Assembly (NCBI GenBank): GCA_020723935.1
Contig: DYHY01000005.1
Location: 3,223-24,059 of the forward strand
DNA: 20,837 nt
From: Candidatus Micrarchaeum sp.
GTDB lineage: Archaea; SpSt-1190; DYHY01
Direction of reading: 5' to 3'
The translations under genes and the position numbers were made by a program. Below are positions 14,359-20,837 of this stretch, one piece after another (positions within the stretch are counted from its first letter, which is position 1; every line of letters begins with the position of its first letter). The notes beneath the pieces are model-generated. The model ran no database searches. It was not told the DNA's origin and saw nothing but the letters and a program-made list of their open reading frames with translations.

Positions 14359-14361
14359 GCG

Positions 14362-14388
14362 CGCGCCGGACGCGCCGGACGCGCCGGA
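14362..14388 (+). repeat. Three tandem copies of a 9-bp unit
   Basis: CGCGCCGGA is repeated three times without mismatch just after the potassium-channel stop codon, in the 50-bp gap before the next gene. It may be a short variable tandem repeat; no function is visible. Confidence 0.6.
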
Positions 14389-14408
14389 AGAAAGGAAACG
14401 AAGGGAAA

Positions 14409-14777
14409 ATGGCAGGGAAGAGGCGAAGGCGGGAACCCGGAAGAATGGCTTTCAAGCTTCACCCCATAAGGCGGGCGAGGAGGGTCAAGCTCGTCGTCGC
14501 CGAGAGGCACAGCCACCCGCTGAAGCTGGACAAGAGGAGCTACCTCCTCGTCAAGATTGACTACGCGAAGGGCGAGCTCGCCGTCGGGCGCTGCACCCCG
14601 GGCCACGTCCTGACCCACGAGTTCAGGGGGAAGGGCGCAAAGAGCCTCTGCAAGGCGGTCGTCGCCTCCGGCCTGATGACACGCCTAGATCACGCCGCCT
14701 ACCTGGGCCGCGAGCTGCAGCGCGCCGAGATATGCCTCAAGAACAGGAAGATGAGGTACGTCCAGGACGCGGCCTAG
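14409..14777 (+). CDS. DUF4346-like protein
   Basis: The 122-residue protein carries SYLLVKIDYAKGELAV (44-59), a FRGKGAKSLCKAVVASGLM segment (72-90) and the strongly patterned end RLDHAAYLGRELQRAE (92-107) and YVQD (117-120). This pattern is what I recall for DUF4346, a domain also found attached to methyltransferase-related or dihydropteroate-synthase-like archaeal proteins. The biochemical function is unknown. A basic N-terminal tail (KRRRREPGR) precedes the domain, and an alternative ATG at 14445 would drop it. The A/G-rich leader before 14409 offers only a weak ribosome-binding site. Its TAG shares the palindrome CTAG with the stop of the convergent gene. Confidence 0.75.
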   Translation: MAGKRRRREPGRMAFKLHPIRRARRVKLVVAERHSHPLKLDKRSYLLVKIDYAKGELAVGRCTPGHVLTHEFRGKGAKSLCKAVVASGLMTRLDHAAYLGRELQRAEICLKNRKMRYVQDAA

Positions 14778-15550
14778 CGCAGGGTCTCCTTGAACCAGGC
14801 AGCGGTCGCAAGGACCGCCTTCCCCACGAGCGCCGGGTCCCGGCGGACCCTCGCAAGGTCCTTCCATCCGTGGTTCCCCCCGGTGAGGACTAGCTTCTTC
14901 CTCTGCGACCCGAGCGCGCGAAGGAGCCTCTCGGACTGCCCGATCGGGACCAGGCCGTCCCTGCGCGGATGCATTATCAGGACGGGGCAGGAGATTCCGC
15001 GCGCCGCCGATAGCGGGGAGACCTTGGCAAGGTCGGAGAAGAACCTCCTCCCCAGCCGGTATTTCTCCCCGGTCCCGCGCCTCGTCAGGGTGACCCTTCC
15101 TGCCTCCTTCAACTCCCCCCTTTCCCGCGGCCCGAGGCGGTTGTAGTCGGCCCGGGTCTCCCGCGGGAACGACACCGGATACCAAAGCGCGAGCGATTCC
15201 ACGCCGCGCCCCGCGCAAAGGAGGGCCACCATCCCCCCGAAGCTTGCGCCCAGCACGCCCACGCGTGCGAACCTCCGCCTGAAAAGGCGCACGAGCCTCG
15301 AGAGGTCCTCCTTCTCGGTGAGGACTGACATCCTGTGGAAGTCGCCCCATCCCGGGGGGCTAGTGTACCTGAAATCGAAGCGGAAGCTTGCGATCCGCGC
15401 CTTCGCAAGCTCGCGCGCGAGGAGCGCGAAGCCCCCACCTTCCTTCCCCTTGTCGGCGCGGAAGCCGTGCGCCATGAGGACGATCGCGCGCGAGCCGGCG
15501 GGCTCCTGGAGGAAGCCTTCCAAGCCGCAGACCCTCGCGAGGCGCTCCAT
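14774..15550 (-). CDS. Alpha/beta hydrolase (dienelactone-hydrolase or peptidase-like)
   Basis: The 258-residue protein is a serine hydrolase with a complete predicted triad. The oxyanion region is MAHGF (26-30), the nucleophile elbow GASFGG (101-106, S103), the acid HPRRDGLVP (194-202, D198) and the histidine GGNHGWKD (224-231, H227). No signal peptide or membrane helix is seen, so a cytosolic enzyme is expected. The substrate is unknown; esters and short peptides are both possible. The ATG at 15550 is only 3 nt after the tldE stop, which strongly indicates an operon with tldD and tldE. Confidence 0.85.
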   Translation of the reverse strand: MERLARVCGLEGFLQEPAGSRAIVLMAHGFRADKGKEGGGFALLARELAKARIASFRFDFRYTSPPGWGDFHRMSVLTEKEDLSRLVRLFRRRFARVGVLGASFGGMVALLCAGRGVESLALWYPVSFPRETRADYNRLGPRERGELKEAGRVTLTRRGTGEKYRLGRRFFSDLAKVSPLSAARGISCPVLIMHPRRDGLVPIGQSERLLRALGSQRKKLVLTGGNHGWKDLARVRRDPALVGKAVLATAAWFKETLR

Positions 15551-15553
15551 CCC

Positions 15554-16873
15554 TCAGGCGACCACGTCCGCCCTTAGCATGACGGGGCCTGTCACGAAGG
15601 ATTTGGCCTTCTCGACGCAGTCCCTTGCGACGACCACTTCGTCCGCGAGGACGTCGAAGATGTTCCCGACTATCAGGCCGTATTTCACCGGTGTTTTCCC
15701 GCCGTCCTTCCCGACGAGGAAGGAGTTCTTCATCTCCACGGAGAACTCCCCTGAGAAAGGGTTCGTCGTGTGCGTCCCGGAGAGCCAGTGCACGAGGAAC
15801 AGGCCGCCCTCCGAGAGCATGTCGTCGCGCTTGGCCGAGCCGCGGCCGATGACGATGTTCGTCGGCGATATGGAGGGCCTGCCGGAAAACCCGCGGAAGC
15901 CGTTCCCCGTCGGCTTGGCTTTCGCCTGCATGGCGGTTTCCCAGTCGTAGAGGAAGCTCTTCAGGATTCCTTTGGAGACTACCTGCGTCTTCGCGCACGG
16001 GACGCCCTCGGAGTCTCCCGGGAAGCTCCCGAGGCCCCCCTTGAGGAGCCCGTCGTCGGTGATGTCGAGGTTCGCCGCGAAAACCTTCCTCCCGATCTTC
16101 CCGGCGAGCCTGCTGTTGGCGTGCAGGACGTTCTCGCCGTCTATCGCGGGGAGGAGGGTGTTGGAGAGGAGGCCCGAGACCGCCTGGGGCTCTAGGAGGA
16201 TCCTCGCCGCCTTCACCCCCTCGATCTTCTGCGGGTTCCTGCCCTCGACCGCGCGGTCCGCGGCTATCCGGCCGAAGGACTCGAAATCCAGGTCGTTCTT
16301 CCTGGATTCCTTCCCCTCGAAGCCGGTGCTCCCTTCCCCGCAGCTCGCGTAGGCGCCGCCGCCTATCTCAGTGTAGGAGAATTCCATGTAGGCGCCCAGG
16401 GAGTTTGCCACCGCCTCGCGCGACGTCGTCGCCTCTATCCCGGCCCACGTCGGGCGCACCCCGACGTCCCGGAGGGTGCGCATCTCGTCGACCATCCCCT
16501 TGAGCCTCCCGAGGAGGTCGCGCCCCTCGAGGGCGTCGATCTTCTTGTCGAAGGCGCCGGGCACCCTGGCGTACTTCTCCGCACCGCCCGGGAGGCGCGG
16601 CAGGATCGTCCCGAACTTGGAGAGCGCGACGGCCTGCGCCACGACCGCGTCGAACTTGGAGACGTCGTTCCCGAACGAGAAGCCGGCGCGCCCCCTGAGG
16701 ACGATGCGCACGCCGAACCCTGACTTCTCTTCCTCCGATATGTCGCTGAACGCCCCGCTTTCGGCGGACGCCGAGATGCCGCGCCCGAGCTCGCAGAACA
16801 CCTCGGCCTCGCCGCCGGAGGATTTCGCCGCGCGCTTGGCGAGGGCTTCGGCATCTGGAAGGCCCTTGATCAT
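15554..16873 (-). CDS. tldE: TldE/PmbA-family subunit of the TldD-TldE metalloprotease
   Basis: The 439-residue protein matches the non-catalytic partner (TldE/PmbA). It carries GFGVRIVLRGRAGFSFGND in the N-terminal half and TKTQVVSKG-like and SAFYDWETA-like segments (AKTQVVSKGILKSFLYDWETAM). The C-terminal segment GLFLVHWLSGTHTTNPFSGEFSVEMKN is typical of the family. As expected for TldE it lacks the HExxxH zinc motif. In characterised systems the TldD/TldE heterodimer threads and degrades unfolded peptides and trims antibiotic precursors such as microcin B17. ATG 16873 is chosen because it overlaps the tldD stop by 4 nt (ATGA) and leaves the usual N-terminus; the longer frame upstream is tldD antisense-frame noise. 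Confidence 0.92.
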   Translation of the reverse strand: MIKGLPDAEALAKRAAKSSGGEAEVFCELGRGISASAESGAFSDISEEEKSGFGVRIVLRGRAGFSFGNDVSKFDAVVAQAVALSKFGTILPRLPGGAEKYARVPGAFDKKIDALEGRDLLGRLKGMVDEMRTLRDVGVRPTWAGIEATTSREAVANSLGAYMEFSYTEIGGGAYASCGEGSTGFEGKESRKNDLDFESFGRIAADRAVEGRNPQKIEGVKAARILLEPQAVSGLLSNTLLPAIDGENVLHANSRLAGKIGRKVFAANLDITDDGLLKGGLGSFPGDSEGVPCAKTQVVSKGILKSFLYDWETAMQAKAKPTGNGFRGFSGRPSISPTNIVIGRGSAKRDDMLSEGGLFLVHWLSGTHTTNPFSGEFSVEMKNSFLVGKDGGKTPVKYGLIVGNIFDVLADEVVVARDCVEKAKSFVTGPVMLRADVVA

Positions 16874-18201
16874 TTCCCGGCGCCCCCTACGACCGCCCTT
16901 GCCCTGACATGGGGCCCGCCGCTTCCCACCGGGACCCACTCCCCACCCTTTCCGCACATCCCCGCCTCCGCCCTCACTTCCTTCCCCACCAGGTCTATGG
17001 AAAGGAGCGTCTTGAGCGCATTCCCGAGGAGCGCCACGTCGCGCACCCGCGCGCCGAGCTCGCCGTTACGTATCAGGAAGCCTTCGAGCGCCGAGAAGTT
17101 GAAATACCCGTCGGAGGTCATCGCCGTCCCGCCGCTGGAGCCTATCAGGTAGACGCCCTCCTTGGTCTCCTTCACCATCTCCTCGAGGGTCGAGCTCCCG
17201 CCCTCGACCAGCGTGTTTGACATCCTCACGTTGTTGAAGAGGCCCCTGCAGTTCCCGGTGGAGACGGAATCCATCTTGCCCGCCGAGTTCCTCGAATGCA
17301 GGTAGCTCCTGAGGACGCCCTTGTCCACGACGACGGTGCGCTCCGGCGCCGCGCCGTCCCGATCGAACCCTGCGGTGCCGTACCCGCCCGGGAGCGTCTT
17401 GTCCTCGACGATCGTCACGAGCTCCGAGCCTATCCTCTCCCCGATCTTCCCCTCGAGGACCGAATCGCGGTTCGTGATGTGGTCTGCCTCCGCCATGTGG
17501 CCTATCGCCTCGTGGGCGAACGTCCCGACGAGGAGGGGATCCATAAGGACCGTCATCTCCCCGGCGGGGGCCTGCTCGGCGGAGAGGAGGGCGCGGGCCC
17601 GCCTCGCGCATTCGAGGGCATAGTCGGGACGGACGGACTCCATTATCTCCCAGCCGCCTGTCTTCCTTTCGCTCTGGAACATCCTCTCTATCCTGTCGCC
17701 CCCGCGGGCGATGCATGTCAGGGAGAAGCCGCAGCGGGCGATCCTCTGTGAAGCTTCGAAGCCCTCGCTCGTGCGCAGGGAAACTTCGACGGAGGAATCC
17801 GCGTAGCTGATGTCTGTGTCTGCGATCTGCCCGGCGCCCCTGACGAGCTCACGGAGGCGCCCTATCTTGTCCTCGACGGGGATTTCGTCGGGCGGTATCC
17901 TCATGGGCGTCTCGTAGCGCTTGGCGGCGGGCCGGAACCTCCCGAGGCCGTAGGCGGAGGGGACGAGCTTGCTGAGCCGCAGGGCGCTCTTCTTCACGCG
18001 CTCCAGTATCCCCTGGACCTTGAACTCCTCAGAGGTGCTGCCGTAGGCCCAGGCGCCCCTGTGGAAGGCGCGGACGTTGAAGGAAGAGCTCATCCCGTCC
18101 TTGGCTTCCAGTATCTCGCCGTTCTTGAGACGGGCGATCGTCCCGACTCCGCTCATCCGCTCGATGTCCCAGTAATCCACTTCAGCCGAAGAAGGAGCCA
18201 T
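16870..18201 (-). CDS. tldD: TldD-family zinc metallopeptidase, catalytic subunit
   Basis: The 443-residue protein is the catalytic half of the TldD-TldE peptidase. The zinc motif HEAIGH is at 230-235. Later come LHSRNSAGKMDS-like and GTAMTSDGYFNF regions. A C-terminal cysteine in GMCGKGGEWVPVGSGGP (C416) is the usual third zinc ligand. Length is slightly short of bacterial TldD but normal for archaea. ATG 18201 lies 28 nt from a TATA-like element. It is the first gene of a three-gene operon (tldD, tldE, hydrolase) and is divergent from lonB. Confidence 0.94.
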   Translation of the reverse strand: MAPSSAEVDYWDIERMSGVGTIARLKNGEILEAKDGMSSSFNVRAFHRGAWAYGSTSEEFKVQGILERVKKSALRLSKLVPSAYGLGRFRPAAKRYETPMRIPPDEIPVEDKIGRLRELVRGAGQIADTDISYADSSVEVSLRTSEGFEASQRIARCGFSLTCIARGGDRIERMFQSERKTGGWEIMESVRPDYALECARRARALLSAEQAPAGEMTVLMDPLLVGTFAHEAIGHMAEADHITNRDSVLEGKIGERIGSELVTIVEDKTLPGGYGTAGFDRDGAAPERTVVVDKGVLRSYLHSRNSAGKMDSVSTGNCRGLFNNVRMSNTLVEGGSSTLEEMVKETKEGVYLIGSSGGTAMTSDGYFNFSALEGFLIRNGELGARVRDVALLGNALKTLLSIDLVGKEVRAEAGMCGKGGEWVPVGSGGPHVRARAVVGGAGK

Positions 18202-18224
18202 TATCGGGGCGCATTCCCAGGCCA

Positions 18225-18233
18225 GATATTAAG
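18225..18233 (-). promoter_or_regulatory. TATA-like box of the tldD operon
   Basis: The minus strand reads CTTAATATC. The centre (about 18229) is 28 nt upstream of the tldD ATG at 18201, matching the spacing of the other promoters in the window. Confidence 0.5.
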
Positions 18234-18271
18234 CGTTTTCTGCGGTTTCCCGCCACGGGGGCCTCCTGATT

Positions 18272-18290
18272 CGGGGCCCGGAAGGCCCCG
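18272..18290. repeat. Inverted repeat upstream of the lonB TATA box
   Basis: CGGGGCC (18272-18278) and GGCCCCG (18284-18290) form a perfect 7-bp stem with a 5-nt loop. It lies between the tldD and lonB promoters, about 24 bp upstream of the lonB TATA box. It could be an operator for a dimeric regulator. Confidence 0.3.
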
Positions 18291-18312
18291 TCCGCCGAAG
18301 GAAGGGGAAAAA

Positions 18313-18320
18313 CATTTAAC
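18313..18320 (+). promoter_or_regulatory. TATA box of lonB
   Basis: CATTTAAC lies in an otherwise GC-rich region. The centre of TTTAA (18317) is 27 nt upstream of the ATG at 18344. Confidence 0.5.
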
Positions 18321-18343
18321 CAGCCCTCCAAGGCAGGCTTCCG

Positions 18344-20281
18344 ATGAAAGGCGCCAGGAAGGGCCGCGGGAAGGCTCCCGCAGCCGCAAATCGGGCGGAA
18401 GATGCCAACAGGAAGGTACTCTGCAAACTCCCCCGCTCGACGGCCGAGCTCCCTGTTCCGAAGAGCACGATAGACCAGGTGATAGGGCAGGATCGGTCGG
18501 TGGAGATCGTGCGCAAGGCCGCCCACCAGCGCCGCCACATCCTCCTGATAGGCGAGCCGGGGGTAGGAAAATCGCTTCTCGCGCAGGGGATGGCCGAGCT
18601 CATGCCCAAGGAGGAGCTTGAGGACATCGTCATACTCCCCAACCTGACGGACGAGAACACGCCGGTCGTGCGCCCGCTACGCGGCGGCCAGGGTGCGATA
18701 ATCGTCCAGCGCGCACAGGCGGAAGTTAGGAACATCGAGCAGGTGAGGCGCACGATCTTCCTCGTCCTCTTCGGGGCGATCGCGGCGATAACGGGGTACT
18801 ATTTCGTCATCCAGCAGCAGCCGCTTATACTCTTCGGTGGGATCACCGCCTCCGTCTTCCTCCTCATGGGCTTACAGTACACCCGCAGGGCCAAGAACAT
18901 GGTGAACGTCCCGAAGGTGATAGTCTCCCACAGGCGTGGCGACAATCCCCCCTTCATCGACGCGACGGGGAGCTACGCCGGCGCGCTCCTCGGGGACGTC
19001 CGCCACGACCCGTTCCAGTCCGGCGGCCTGGAGACGCCCGCCCACGAGCGCGTCGAAGCCGGGGCGATCCACCGCGCCCACAAGGGAGTCCTCTTCATAG
19101 ACGAGATAGCGACGCTCACGCGCCGCACGCAGATAGAGCTCCTCACCGCGATGCAGGAGAAGCGCTACGCGATAACCGGCAAGTCCGAGCGCTCCAGCGG
19201 GAGCATGGTCAAGACCGAGCCGGTGCCCTGCGACTTCGTCCTCGTCGCCGCGGGGAACCTCCCAACGATGAGCGCGATGAACCCGGCCCTGCGCTCGCGC
19301 ATAAGGGGCTACGGCTACGAGGTCTACATGGACGACAACATGCCAGACACCCTGGAGAACGAGACGCTCCTCGTGCGCTTCATCGCCCAGGAGATAGCAA
19401 AGGACGGCAAGATCCCGGCCTTCGACTCCGGGGCCGTCCGCGACATAATCATCGAGGCGAGGAAGCGCGCCGGGAGGAAGGACCACCTGACCCTGAAGCT
19501 GCGCGAGCTCGGCGGCCTCGTGCGCGCGGCGGGCGATGTCGCCCGCTCGGAAGGGGCCAGGATCGTCACCTCCGACCACGTGGACAAGGCGAAGAAGATC
19601 GCCCGCACCCTCGAGCAGCAGGTGGCGACCAAGTTCACCGAGAGGAAGAAGGACTACGAGGTCATCCTCAACACGGGCAGGATTGTGGGCAGGGTGAACG
19701 GCCTGGCTGTCATCGGCAACGACTCGGCGATAGTCCTCCCGATAGAGGCCGAGGTCACCCCGGGCGGGGAGAAGACGGACATCGTCGCCACGGGGAAGCT
19801 GGGGGAGATTGCCAAGGAGGCGATAAGGAACGTGAACGCCGTCGTCCGTAAGATCTACGGCCAGAACATCAAGGATTCTAGCGACATCTACGTCCAGTTC
19901 CTCCAGACCTACGAGGGCGTCGAGGGCGACAGCGCCTCGGTGGCGGTCGCGACTGCGATCATATCGGCGTTCAAGCGCGTCCCGGTCGACCAGTCCGTGG
20001 CGATGACAGGATCCCTCTCCATCCGCGGCGAAGTCCTCCCGGTCGGCGGGGTCACGCCGAAGGTGGAAGCCGCGATAATGGCCGGCATGAGGAAGGTGAT
20101 AGTCCCGGCGGCCAACCTCAAGGACCTGATACTCTCCAAGGATGCCCACGCGAAGATAGAAATAGTCCCCGTCTCGCGCATTGAGCAGGTGCTAAAAGAG
20201 GCCCTCGTCTCCAGGCCCAGGGGGAAGCTCGTCCTCCCCAAGATCGAGAAGGCGATAGCCTCCAAGCCCTCGACGGCCTAG
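18344..20281 (+). CDS. lonB: Membrane-anchored archaeal Lon protease (LonB type)
   Basis: The 645-residue ATP-dependent protease degrades damaged or regulatory proteins at the inner face of the membrane. It has Walker A GEPGVGKS (70-77). The archaeal LonB membrane insertion has two helices (about 136-155 and 158-177) between Walker A and Walker B, and Walker B is VLFIDE (249-254). The protease domain has the catalytic Ser in EGDSAS (S530) and the Lys in TPKVEAA (K573), a 43-residue spacing as in other Lon enzymes. All catalytic residues are intact. The N-terminal 28 residues are basic and low-complexity. The ATG at 18344 is supported by a TATA box 27 nt upstream. It is divergent from tldD, another peptidase. 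Confidence 0.96.
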   Translation: MKGARKGRGKAPAAANRAEDANRKVLCKLPRSTAELPVPKSTIDQVIGQDRSVEIVRKAAHQRRHILLIGEPGVGKSLLAQGMAELMPKEELEDIVILPNLTDENTPVVRPLRGGQGAIIVQRAQAEVRNIEQVRRTIFLVLFGAIAAITGYYFVIQQQPLILFGGITASVFLLMGLQYTRRAKNMVNVPKVIVSHRRGDNPPFIDATGSYAGALLGDVRHDPFQSGGLETPAHERVEAGAIHRAHKGVLFIDEIATLTRRTQIELLTAMQEKRYAITGKSERSSGSMVKTEPVPCDFVLVAAGNLPTMSAMNPALRSRIRGYGYEVYMDDNMPDTLENETLLVRFIAQEIAKDGKIPAFDSGAVRDIIIEARKRAGRKDHLTLKLRELGGLVRAAGDVARSEGARIVTSDHVDKAKKIARTLEQQVATKFTERKKDYEVILNTGRIVGRVNGLAVIGNDSAIVLPIEAEVTPGGEKTDIVATGKLGEIAKEAIRNVNAVVRKIYGQNIKDSSDIYVQFLQTYEGVEGDSASVAVATAIISAFKRVPVDQSVAMTGSLSIRGEVLPVGGVTPKVEAAIMAGMRKVIVPAANLKDLILSKDAHAKIEIVPVSRIEQVLKEALVSRPRGKLVLPKIEKAIASKPSTA

Positions 20282-20383
20282 GGTTGCGCCGCGTCCGAAC
20301 TTTTGGCGGCCTTTCCCACCCTTCCGTCCATCGCGACAGCGCGCGCGCTCACGCTAATGCCCTAGGATCGGTCTCCCCTTTGC

Positions 20384-20773
20384 TCAGAACCTGAACGGGC
20401 TTCTGGGCGTCCCGCCTGGATATCCGCCGGAGGGGGGCTGGGGAGGCATCATCGGCGCGGGGGCGGGCTCGCTGGGCGCTTCGGCGCCCGCATCCTCGGA
20501 AACGTCCTCGGTGTCCTCGCTGGCCTTCCCTAGCTCGATGTTCTGAGATATTATCACAATGTCCCCGATCGCGCGGACCGCCTTGTGCGGGACGATGACC
20601 GCGCGAACGTTCGCGAGGGTCTCGCGCAGCATGCTCTGGGGCGTGCTCTTGATGACCCAGCCATGGATCATGAACTTGCCCAAGACGACGTCGCTCACCT
20701 TGCCGAAATACGCCCCGGCATCGGTGAAAACATCCTTGTCATACATCTCCGAGATCTTCATTATTGCTGCCAT
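20384..20773 (-). CDS. PRC-barrel domain protein with acidic, Pro/Gly-rich tail
   Basis: The 129-residue protein opens with MKISEMYDKDVFTDAGAYFGKVSDVVLGKF (from residue 5), the typical start of archaeal PRC-barrel proteins. A short barrel ends in VPHKAVRAIGDIVIISQNI (61-79). The last 50 residues are disordered-looking: an acidic ASEDTEDVSEDAGAEAPSE stretch and then Pro/Gly/Met-rich repeats. PRC-barrel proteins act as small binding or scaffold domains (RNA metabolism, photosynthesis, cell division); the role here is unknown. ATG 20773 lies 26.5 nt from the TATA box; an in-frame ATG at 20761 is the alternative start. The 102-bp gap to lonB shows no clear signal. Confidence 0.85.
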   Translation of the reverse strand: MAAIMKISEMYDKDVFTDAGAYFGKVSDVVLGKFMIHGWVIKSTPQSMLRETLANVRAVIVPHKAVRAIGDIVIISQNIELGKASEDTEDVSEDAGAEAPSEPAPAPMMPPQPPSGGYPGGTPRSPFRF

Positions 20774-20794
20774 ACCCGGTCCCTTCTCCGCCGA

Positions 20795-20804
20795 TTATAT
20801 ATAA
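20795..20804. promoter_or_regulatory. Palindromic TATA box at the PRC-barrel gene
   Basis: TTATATATAA is a perfect 10-bp palindrome centred at 20799.5, 26.5 nt upstream of the PRC-barrel ATG. A plus-strand ATG at 20834, 34.5 nt from the centre and 4 nt from the window end, could start a divergent gene that uses the same box. Confidence 0.55.
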
Positions 20805-20837
20805 CTTTTTAGCCGCTTCCGGAGCCTTTTCCGATGT

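Noticed and set aside
18872-20149. 425-codon minus-strand open frame antisense to lonB
   Set aside because: Shadow frame; lonB is complete with catalytic residues on the plus strand.
20282-20383. Possible terminator or small RNA between lonB and the PRC-barrel gene
   Set aside because: Only a T4 tract and short GC alternations are seen; no stable hairpin or T-run clear enough to call.

Overview
The window is a GC-rich, tightly packed piece of an archaeal chromosome. The archaeal assignment rests on both clamp-loader subunits (RfcL, RfcS), a Hel308-type helicase, a membrane-anchored LonB protease, an archaeal-type AspRS, and TATA boxes centred about 27-30 nt upstream of start codons in the manner of leaderless archaeal transcripts. 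The gene content is compatible with a DPANN or euryarchaeal lineage, but the phylum cannot be fixed from what is visible. No tRNA, rRNA, CRISPR array, insertion sequence or prophage was seen. All three stop codons are used, including TGA.

Layout. Positions 1-201 hold the end of a membrane protein gene. From 5001 down to 214 the minus strand carries a stand-alone NFACT-R (RqcH C-terminal) protein, a single-span membrane protein, a predicted caspase-like (clan CD) cysteine peptidase and Hel308. The first three look like one operon; Hel308 has its own TATA box. Divergent from this block is truA (5077-5886), which meets a GNAT acetyltransferase and rfcL (7858-5883, minus) tail to tail. rfcL is divergent from a TraB/DUF5682-like protein (7915-8736). 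A large secreted or anchored surface protein (11403-8746, minus) is translationally coupled behind rfcS (12386-11403, minus). rfcS is divergent from a small membrane protein followed by aspS (12443-13958). A two-helix potassium channel and a DUF4346-like protein follow (13996-14777). They converge on a minus-strand operon tldD-tldE-alpha/beta hydrolase (18201-14774). lonB (18344-20281) is divergent from tldD, and a PRC-barrel protein lies at 20773-20384 (minus).

How the genes relate. The housekeeping themes are DNA replication and repair (rfcL, rfcS, hel308), tRNA and translation functions (truA, aspS, NFACT-R) and proteolysis or peptide processing (tldD/tldE, lonB, the caspase-like peptidase).

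The most unusual observations are: (1) the rfcL and rfcS divergent promoters each consist of one near-palindromic TATA box placed exactly 28.5 nt from both flanking start codons; (2) a predicted clan CD peptidase sits in an operon with a truncated RqcH-like protein, and its start region contains a G6 run where a single-base change would create a clean GTGA-coupled start; (3) RfcL carries an insertion of about 90 residues just after sensor 1.

The only gene-free stretches are short intergenic regions (all under 150 bp); those with recognisable signals are listed.
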